Origin: Gorillibacterium sp.
Lineage (GTDB): Bacteria > Bacillota > Bacilli > Paenibacillales > NBRC-103111
Direction: 5' to 3'
Length of the DNA stretch: 6,942 nt
Assembly (NCBI GenBank): GCA_023511325.1
Contig: JAIMBU010000132.1
Location: 1 to 6,942, forward strand
Below the pieces are notes generated by a model, which made no database searches, had not been told where the DNA came from, and saw nothing but the letters and a program-made list of their open reading frames with translations. The first letter of the stretch is position 1; every line of letters starts with the position of its first letter. The translations under genes and the position numbers were made by a program. This document shows positions 1-4,818 of this stretch, in pieces.

Positions 1-1513
1 CATTAATTTTTGTCTGGGCATCCGTCAACCCAAGCTTAATTTTGTCGATTCCTTCAGTTGCTTTGGTCATCCCTTCATTGAGCATCTGGGTCTGATCACT
101 GGTGTAGAACTCAGGAATCTTCTCCCCTTTCGGGCGCGTAGCGCTGTACACCTTTTCAACGCCTTGGGTAGACTCAAGCATCTCCGTAACCTGATCAATA
201 AAAGCCAACGAAGAATTGGAATCGAGCGCCTCATCATCCTGCAGAATAAGGGTACCCGGTAAGGCCTGTCCTGGCGGAAAATGGTCATAGACCGTATTGA
301 TTCCCCTCACCGAAGAATAGGAACCATTGATTTCCTTCAGTGAGTTATAGGTTAGCTGTCCATTGTAAAAGAGGATAAAGGGCAGGGAGAGTAGCAGTGA
401 CAAAAGTAGAGCGACAAGCGGCTTGCGTACCGCGAAGCCTGTAATCGCTGAAGTCATTCGATTCTCTCCATGACCTGCGGACACCTTGGACGGCCAGAAC
501 AGCTTGCTACCGAGCAGGCCCATCAGCACCGGCACCACCGTGAATAAGACGAGTAGCAAAACTCCTATCCCAATTCCAACAGCTGAAGCCGATTTAAACA
601 CCTTAAACTGGGCAAACCCGAGTGCGCTAAAGCCGATGAAAACGGCGAGTCCACTATACAGCACCGTTTTCCCAGCTGTCCGATACGTACGAACAATTGC
701 TTCCAGCACTGATTCCTGCTTGGTCAATTCCTCTTTAAACCGCGTAAATAACAGGATGTTGTAGTCGGTGCCAATCCCAAACAAAATCAAGATCAGGAAG
801 ATCTGACTAAAGTTTGAGAAGGGAAAATCAAATTGATCGACCAGCCGCGCTACAATGCCCAGCGAGGTCAAATAGGTCAGCGCCACGGAAATAAGCGAAA
901 CAAGCGGTGCTACAGGTGAGCGGAAAATCAGGATCAATACCACAATAATGAAGAGCACTGCCACTGTTTCAGTCTTCTTCACTCCGGATTGGGTTGTTTT
1001 GATGAAGTCTTCCAGAATGAGCTCCGGTCCAGTAAAGGTTTTATCCACCTGTACATTCTTCAATGCAGCGGACAACTGGCTCTTGATCTGCTCTTGCTCC
1101 CGACCTCCCTTCTCGACCGACAAGGAGGTAATCACTGTCGTACCATCCTCTGACACCAGTTGCTTTCTGACATCGTCATTTTGGGTGTGGGCCAGCATGG
1201 CTGTAATGCCCAGGTTTTTCTGATTCGCCTCTAGTTGGGCAATCCCTCGCTCAATTTCACCCATCTGCTCGTCACTCAGCTTCTTGTCCTCATGGAAAAC
1301 GACCATAACGGACAGGTCTCGCTCTTGATCAACCTTGTCGTTGAATTTCAGTAGCAGCTCTTCTGCCTGCCGGGACAGATAGCCCTCTGGCATTTCAACC
1401 TGTCCCTTCTCCCGAAGCAGCACCTCCATATTCGGCATAAAGTAAACCGAACAGCTGACCAAGATCAGCCAGGCTGCAAGGATGGACCATTTACGTCTGA
1501 TGATAAATTTCAT
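1..1513 (-). CDS. MMPL/RND-superfamily membrane transporter, N-terminal 504 residues (3' end off window)
   Basis: This reading frame is open to the left edge, so the C-terminal half is missing. MMPL proteins are proton-driven exporters of lipids or other hydrophobic compounds in the cytoplasmic membrane. Visible layout: TM1 at about residues 9-26, an extracytoplasmic loop at 27-180, then hydrophobic segments near 183-198, 200-223, 236-257, 283-301, 309-334 and 365-383, followed by the start of a second outer loop. The motif FGIGTDYNILLFTRF (245-259) carries the Asp250-Tyr251 pair typical of the MMPL proton relay in TM4. The second relay pair would lie outside the window. Residues 475-504 look like the start of a long polar helix, which may mean a long helical loop and a protein near 1000 residues. 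ATG 1513 is chosen because AGGAG lies 10 bases upstream; an in-frame GTG at 1522 is too close to it. It resembles B. subtilis YdfJ in kind, but the substrate is unknown. It is separated from the upstream two-component operon by a terminator. Confidence 0.9.
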   Translation of the reverse strand, partial: MKFIIRRKWSILAAWLILVSCSVYFMPNMEVLLREKGQVEMPEGYLSRQAEELLLKFNDKVDQERDLSVMVVFHEDKKLSDEQMGEIERGIAQLEANQKNLGITAMLAHTQNDDVRKQLVSEDGTTVITSLSVEKGGREQEQIKSQLSAALKNVQVDKTFTGPELILEDFIKTTQSGVKKTETVAVLFIIVVLILIFRSPVAPLVSLISVALTYLTSLGIVARLVDQFDFPFSNFSQIFLILILFGIGTDYNILLFTRFKEELTKQESVLEAIVRTYRTAGKTVLYSGLAVFIGFSALGFAQFKVFKSASAVGIGIGVLLLVLFTVVPVLMGLLGSKLFWPSKVSAGHGENRMTSAITGFAVRKPLVALLLSLLLSLPFILFYNGQLTYNSLKEINGSYSSVRGINTVYDHFPPGQALPGTLILQDDEALDSNSSLAFIDQVTEMLESTQGVEKVYSATRPKGEKIPEFYTSDQTQMLNEGMTKATEGIDKIKLGLTDAQTKIN

Positions 1514-1521
1514 ACGTTTCA

Positions 1522-1528
1522 CTCTCCT
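1522..1528 (-). promoter_or_regulatory. Ribosome binding site of the MMPL gene
   Basis: The minus strand reads AGGAGAG, with the AGGAG core at 1524-1528 and 10 bases to the ATG at 1513. This decides the start against the in-frame GTG at 1522, which would leave almost no spacer. Confidence 0.75.
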
Positions 1529-1562
1529 GTTTTATCGACTGCTCTAGCCTATCAGTCAAAAA

Positions 1563-1588
1563 TAAAACAAGCGTAAAACAAAAATAAA
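1563..1588 (-). promoter_or_regulatory. Candidate response-regulator operator: 11-bp phased direct repeats upstream of the MMPL gene
   Basis: On the minus strand TTGTTTTA occurs twice, at 1574-1581 and 1563-1570, exactly 11 bases apart. A third partial copy (plus strand TAAAG) starts at 1585 in the same phase. OmpR/PhoB-family regulators bind head-to-tail half-sites spaced about one helical turn apart, so this is a reasonable operator for the regulator encoded just upstream. The site sits about 50 bases before the transporter start codon, where an activator would act next to a promoter. The region is AT-rich, so chance repetition is possible. The link to the regulator is inferred from spacing and position only. 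Confidence 0.4.
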
Positions 1589-1605
1589 GAATTATGAACT
1601 GGCAT

Positions 1606-1641
1606 AAAAGCAAAAAAGGAACCCCTCCGACGGACAGGTTC
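1606..1641 (-). terminator. Rho-independent terminator after the sensor kinase gene
   Basis: The minus strand from 1641 to 1619 forms a hairpin: GAACC pairs with GGTTC, followed by a T-G wobble and one mismatch, then TCC pairs with GGA around a 3-base loop. It is followed by a T tract (T6 at 1617-1612, then T4 at 1609-1606). It lies 22 bases beyond the kinase stop codon, so the response regulator-kinase operon should end here. The transporter then needs its own promoter in the remaining gap. Confidence 0.8.
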
Positions 1642-1662
1642 GTGTTGTATTACTTAATATGG

Positions 1663-2982
1663 TTACATGGATAGCGGGAGCGTGAACCGGATGCCTAGAC
1701 CACCTCTTGCAGAGGGAAACGCAGAAATTTCACCCCCGTGTTGTTCAATGATCGATTGGCAGCTTGCTAAGCCTAAGCCTGTTCCGCCTTCTTGGCTTTG
1801 ACGCGATAGATCCACCGTAAAAAATCTTTGAAAAAGGGATGCCCTATCGGATTCAGGTACCCCTACACCGTTATCCTCAAGCACAAACCAAGCTTGCCCA
1901 TCCTTGATGTACCCACTCAAATGAACAGAAAGCTTATCGACAGAGGCATATCGGACCGCGTTGCTAAAAAGATTGGCAAATACTCTGCGCAGCATTGGCT
2001 CATTCATGCTGACCCGATCATTTACTCTAAAAGAATGCTCCCAGGTCAGCTCACAATCAAGCCCAGCAAGCTCTGCCTCATATTCCACCCTGATATTCTC
2101 AAAAAACCCCTTGATTGCTACCGTCTGGAAGGTCGCAGCGGGGAGTTGTGCCTCCTCATTGGCATAGGAAGAGAAAACCTCAATTAACTCCGTCAGGTGA
2201 TTGGCTTTCTTGGCGATGAGCTTCAGATATTCCTGTTTGTCCTTCTCCTTCAAGGTGGCTTTGGTTAACATTAACTCGATAAATCCGTTGATCGAGGTAA
2301 GCGGTGTCTTGATATCATGGGTAATCGCCGCAATCATGTTAATCTGCTCTTGGTTGGACTGTTGGAGTCTTTCCTCCATCCGATTCACATGCTCATACAG
2401 CTCGCCAATTTCATCCCTTCGCGAAATCGTAAGCTGATTGGGCAGCCCTGCCCCTTTGATTTTACCCAGTCTCCGGTTCAATCGTTGGATCGGCTTTGTA
2501 ATAAACCAATGCAAATAAAGCGTTAACAAAATGAAGATCACCGACATCACAACCAAGAGGAACAGAAAGGTTTGAATAAGAGCATCGGTTAGTAATAGGT
2601 TTCTGGTACCAATCTGCCGCGTTAGCTTGATCAGCAAGGCCGGTTTGTTTGCCGCATTCTTGATTTCAACCCAGCTATCTACGGTTTGTCTATCCGGAGA
2701 AATCACTCCCAATACTGCCAGCTCATTGAGATCCTTGTCATATAAGGAGATGTGCAGGGCTTCTTTATGAGCAATGTCCTCCATGTAGGCAATAACTTTG
2801 GGCATATCTGGATATAACTTCTCTAGCTGAATAGAAATCGTACGCTCCTTAGCCTCGAAGCCCTGCCGGATGTTGCCGATCACATTCTCAATAACAGCCA
2901 AACGTACATATAAGGCGATGATCACAGCCAAGACCAGAACAATACTAGAGAAAAGCAGCGGTAAGCGGATGTTAAGTTTCAT
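1663..2982 (-). CDS. Membrane sensor histidine kinase, HisKA/HATPase type, partner of the adjacent response regulator
   Basis: This 439-residue protein is a typical full-length sensor kinase that autophosphorylates on His and passes phosphate to the response regulator encoded immediately upstream. TM1 is at about 8-27, an outer sensor region of roughly 105 residues follows, and TM2 is at about 135-158. A HAMP linker lies at 160-210 (TKPIQRLNRRLG, then RRDEIGEL). The H-box at 219-230 (AITHDIKTPLTS) places the phospho-acceptor at His222. The N-box is near Asn341 (NLFSNAVRYA), the G1 box is DNGVG at 370-374, and the G2 box is GGTGLGLA at 399-406, so all catalytic boxes are intact. The ATG follows the regulator's stop by 5 bases, and its ribosome binding site AAGGG (2991-2995) lies inside the end of that gene, which implies co-transcription and coupled translation. 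The sensor region gives no recognised ligand domain, so the signal is unknown. A terminator follows the gene. Confidence 0.95.
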   Translation of the reverse strand: MKLNIRLPLLFSSIVLVLAVIIALYVRLAVIENVIGNIRQGFEAKERTISIQLEKLYPDMPKVIAYMEDIAHKEALHISLYDKDLNELAVLGVISPDRQTVDSWVEIKNAANKPALLIKLTRQIGTRNLLLTDALIQTFLFLLVVMSVIFILLTLYLHWFITKPIQRLNRRLGKIKGAGLPNQLTISRRDEIGELYEHVNRMEERLQQSNQEQINMIAAITHDIKTPLTSINGFIELMLTKATLKEKDKQEYLKLIAKKANHLTELIEVFSSYANEEAQLPAATFQTVAIKGFFENIRVEYEAELAGLDCELTWEHSFRVNDRVSMNEPMLRRVFANLFSNAVRYASVDKLSVHLSGYIKDGQAWFVLEDNGVGVPESDRASLFQRFFTVDLSRQSQEGGTGLGLASCQSIIEQHGGEISAFPSARGGLGIRFTLPLSM

Positions 2983-2987
2983 AATTG

Positions 2988-3695
2988 TTACCCTTCAATC
3001 GTAAATTTATAACCGACGCCCCAGACTGTTTTAATGCAATCCAGCTCTTTTCCAACCTTTTTCCGAATGTTCTTAATATGGACGGTCACTGTATTGATGT
3101 CCCCGTATTCATCGCCCCAAACATTCTCATAAATTTGTTCCCTGCTCAAAACTTGATTGGGGTGCAAACAGAGAAAGGAGAGGATCTGAAACTCCTTGGT
3201 CGACAAATCAATCCGCTGCCCATGAAGAAACGCCTCATACGTGTTCTCGTTGAGTTGAAGCGATCCCTGATCGACTGGCCTGGAGCGACTGCTCTCACCC
3301 TGCTGCTTCTGCATCCATTCCAGCTGCAAACGATCAATTTTACGAAAATGTGCCTTTACTCGAGAAGTAAGCTCCTGAATGCTGAACGGTTTGGTCATGT
3401 AATCATCCGCACCAATCTCAAGGCCAATAATTTTATCCATGTCTCGCCCGCGTGCGCTTAAGATCAGAATTGGAATATTGGTTTGCTGTCGTACCAGACG
3501 ACATACCTCAAGCCCATCCAACTCTGGCATCATGATGTCAAGAATCAAAAAATCTACCGAGTGCTGATCAAGCTGATCCAGTGCTTCTTTCCCAGAATAG
3601 GCGGGAAGAACCGAAAACTGCTCATAAGTTAGCCCGTCGGAGATCAGCCTTACAATATCTTGATCATCATCAACGACCAATATCGTTCTACCCAC
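2988..3695 (-). CDS. OmpR/PhoB-family response regulator (receiver plus winged-helix DNA-binding domain)
   Basis: This is a DNA-binding response regulator of about 235 residues. Counting from GTG 3695, the receiver domain (about 3-118) has the acidic cluster Asp9-Asp10-Asp11, phospho-acceptor Asp53 in LILDIMMPELDG, Ser80 in LILSARG and Lys102 in YMTKPF, so it is complete. The winged-helix effector domain (about 136-233) shows the usual LSTKEFQIL, the recognition-helix region VTVHIKNIRKK and the wing VWGVGYKF. It should be phosphorylated by the kinase encoded 5 bases downstream. The start is uncertain. GTG 3704 and ATG 3701 are in frame, but AGGTG at 3702-3706 overlaps or abuts them. GTG 3695 sits 6 bases after AGGTG and gives a typical N-terminus, MGRTILVVDDD. 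A pair of 11-bp phased repeats upstream suggests autoregulation. Targets are inferred to include the downstream MMPL transporter gene. Confidence 0.93.
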   Translation of the reverse strand: MGRTILVVDDDQDIVRLISDGLTYEQFSVLPAYSGKEALDQLDQHSVDFLILDIMMPELDGLEVCRLVRQQTNIPILILSARGRDMDKIIGLEIGADDYMTKPFSIQELTSRVKAHFRKIDRLQLEWMQKQQGESSRSRPVDQGSLQLNENTYEAFLHGQRIDLSTKEFQILSFLCLHPNQVLSREQIYENVWGDEYGDINTVTVHIKNIRKKVGKELDCIKTVWGVGYKFTIEG

Positions 3696-3701
3696 ATCCA
3701 T

Positions 3702-3706
3702 CACCT
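3702..3706 (-). promoter_or_regulatory. Ribosome binding site that favours the GTG 3695 start of the response regulator
   Basis: The minus strand reads AGGTG here. It overlaps the GTG at 3704 and touches the ATG at 3701, leaving them without usable spacing, but lies 6 bases before the in-frame GTG at 3695. No better purine-rich site is seen further upstream; AAAGCAG is weak. Confidence 0.45.
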
Positions 3707-3729
3707 GCTTTAATTGATAAGGTCAGGGT

Positions 3730-3758
3730 ACCATAAGGTTATGAAATAAGGATGAAAA
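3730..3758 (-). promoter_or_regulatory. Weak candidate sigma-A promoter of the two-component operon
   Basis: On the minus strand TTTTCA (3758-3753) and TATGGT (3735-3730) are separated by 17 bases. Each matches the consensus hexamer at four of six positions. The location, about 25-35 bases upstream of the possible start codons, is suitable. The match is modest, and the call rests mainly on spacing and on overlap with the phased repeats. Confidence 0.3.
3741..3757 (-). promoter_or_regulatory. Candidate operator: 11-bp phased direct repeats upstream of the response regulator
   Basis: TTTCAT on the minus strand occurs at 3752-3757 and 3741-3746, exactly 11 bases apart. The wider units, TTTTTCA and TTATTTCA, resemble the TTGTTTTA pair found upstream of the transporter. 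The repeats overlap the -35 and spacer of the candidate promoter. An OmpR-type regulator binding here would give autoregulation. The evidence is spacing and resemblance only, in a short AT-rich gap. Confidence 0.33.
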
Positions 3759-3761
3759 ACA

Positions 3762-3787
3762 ATAAAGCTTTATATAGGCTACCCTAT
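3762..3787 (-). terminator. Two short inverted repeats after the nucleoside hydrolase; possible weak terminator
   Basis: Immediately after the hydrolase stop the minus strand contains ATAGG-GTAG-CCTAT (3787-3774), then the perfect palindrome ATAAAGCTTTAT (3773-3762), followed by TGTTTTT. The stems are short and AT-rich, so termination would be inefficient. Read-through into the two-component genes cannot be excluded. Confidence 0.3.
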
Positions 3788-4737
3788 TATTCAAACACGG
3801 ATAGAAACTGTCCGACCGCATGTTCTGCGTGCACATCAATACACACTTCAATCTCGCTGCCTACTTTCGGAATGGGGCGCAGATCGGCAACTACCATACC
3901 TGCGCATAGACTACTCTCGCATTCCACTCGCACCTTCATCTTCTGATAGGTAACCAGCTCTGGATGGACAGCAACCATCAGGGCCAGGGGATCATGGAGC
4001 GGCGCAGCATCGAGAAAATAATTCGTTTGACGATAAAAGTTAAAATAATGCCTCATTGCCGATTGCATGAACTCAGCAACTTGCTTGTGCTCTGGTCGCA
4101 CGACACGTGTGAGAATATCCAGCTGTTGTTGAGTGATCCGCGTCTTAAGCGTGACATCTAGACCAACCAGTGTAACAGGCACACCTGAGGTGAAAACAAG
4201 GTCGGCCGCTTCCGGATCGCCCCATAGGTTAGCTTCAGCAACTGGCGTCACGTTACCGGGCACATGAACGGCACCGCCCATAACGACAACCCGCTTCAGC
4301 TTGGTCGTTAAATTAGGGTCTAGCTCCAGAGCATGCGCCATGTTGGTCAATCTCCCCATGGTAACTACGGTTAGCTCGCCCGGATTTTCGTTCGCCATCC
4401 GCACAATAAACTCGGCTGCGGCCTCTGTTGTTGGCTGCTGCGAGGTCGTTGGCAGCTCAATATTGCCGATGCCATTCTCCCCGTGAACATGAACGGTGTA
4501 TTCCCCGCGCGGCCGCACAAGCGGCTTGGTTGCTCCCAGTATGACCGGGATCTCTTGCTTCGGCTTGGCTAAAGCGAGCAGCCGTAGCGTATTATCTGCA
4601 GCCTGCTCCATACTGGTGTTACCGAATCCAACCATGATCCCCTCCAATTGGATGATTGGACAGTAAATTGCGTACAAGATAGCTAATGCATCATCGATTC
4701 CTGTATCTGCATCAAGAATGATACGTTTCTTTATCAT
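3787..4737 (-). CDS. Nucleoside hydrolase, IUNH (inosine/uridine-preferring) family
   Basis: This 316-residue cytosolic enzyme is predicted to hydrolyse the N-glycosidic bond of ribonucleosides to free base and ribose for salvage. The length is normal for the family. The N-terminal calcium- and ribose-binding motif is LDADTGIDD (8-16), with Asp11, Asp15 and Asp16 matching the family's conserved acids, and Asn40 follows in VGFGNT. VHGENGIG (84-91), GGAVHVPGNVTPVAEAN (154-170) and the C-terminal LHDPLA (247-252, His248 and Asp249) are all present, so the active site looks intact. The usual GPLTN segment reads GRLTN (128-132). The base or ribose-analogue preference cannot be told from sequence, so no symbol is given. 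The ATG is supported by AGGAG at 4748-4752, 10 bases upstream. The gene ends in tandem stops, TAA TAG. It lies 81 bases downstream of the AraC-type regulator gene on the same strand, which suggests shared transcription or regulation. Confidence 0.92.
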   Translation of the reverse strand: MIKKRIILDADTGIDDALAILYAIYCPIIQLEGIMVGFGNTSMEQAADNTLRLLALAKPKQEIPVILGATKPLVRPRGEYTVHVHGENGIGNIELPTTSQQPTTEAAAEFIVRMANENPGELTVVTMGRLTNMAHALELDPNLTTKLKRVVVMGGAVHVPGNVTPVAEANLWGDPEAADLVFTSGVPVTLVGLDVTLKTRITQQQLDILTRVVRPEHKQVAEFMQSAMRHYFNFYRQTNYFLDAAPLHDPLALMVAVHPELVTYQKMKVRVECESSLCAGMVVADLRPIPKVGSEIEVCIDVHAEHAVGQFLSVFE

Positions 4738-4747
4738 GGCTTCTCTA

Positions 4748-4752
4748 CTCCT
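4748..4752 (-). promoter_or_regulatory. Ribosome binding site of the nucleoside hydrolase
   Basis: The minus strand reads TAGGAG, with AGGAG 10 bases before the ATG at 4737. The rest of the 81-base gap (4738-4818) shows no strong sigma-A promoter; the best option, TTTATT-N17-TAAGAT, is a poor match. It also holds no terminator hairpin. Confidence 0.65.
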
Positions 4753-4818
4753 ATGTATCGTTGAATTTCTCTCATCTTACCTTAAAGGCCTCAACAAATA
4801 AATCCCTACAGCAGTTAG

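Noticed and set aside
486..1223. Plus-strand open frames of about 90 codons opposite the MMPL gene
   Set aside because: They lie antisense to a clearly coding MMPL frame, their translations look like no protein family, and they lack ribosome binding sites.
1531..1559. TTGACT-N17-GATAAA, a good sigma-A hexamer match upstream of the MMPL gene
   Set aside because: The -10 would directly abut the ribosome binding site, so transcription would start within or after AGGAG and remove it. It is unlikely to be the working promoter despite the good hexamers and spacing.
2985..3461. 158-codon plus-strand open frame opposite the response regulator
   Set aside because: It is the antisense shadow of a complete receiver and winged-helix gene. 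Its translation shows no domain.
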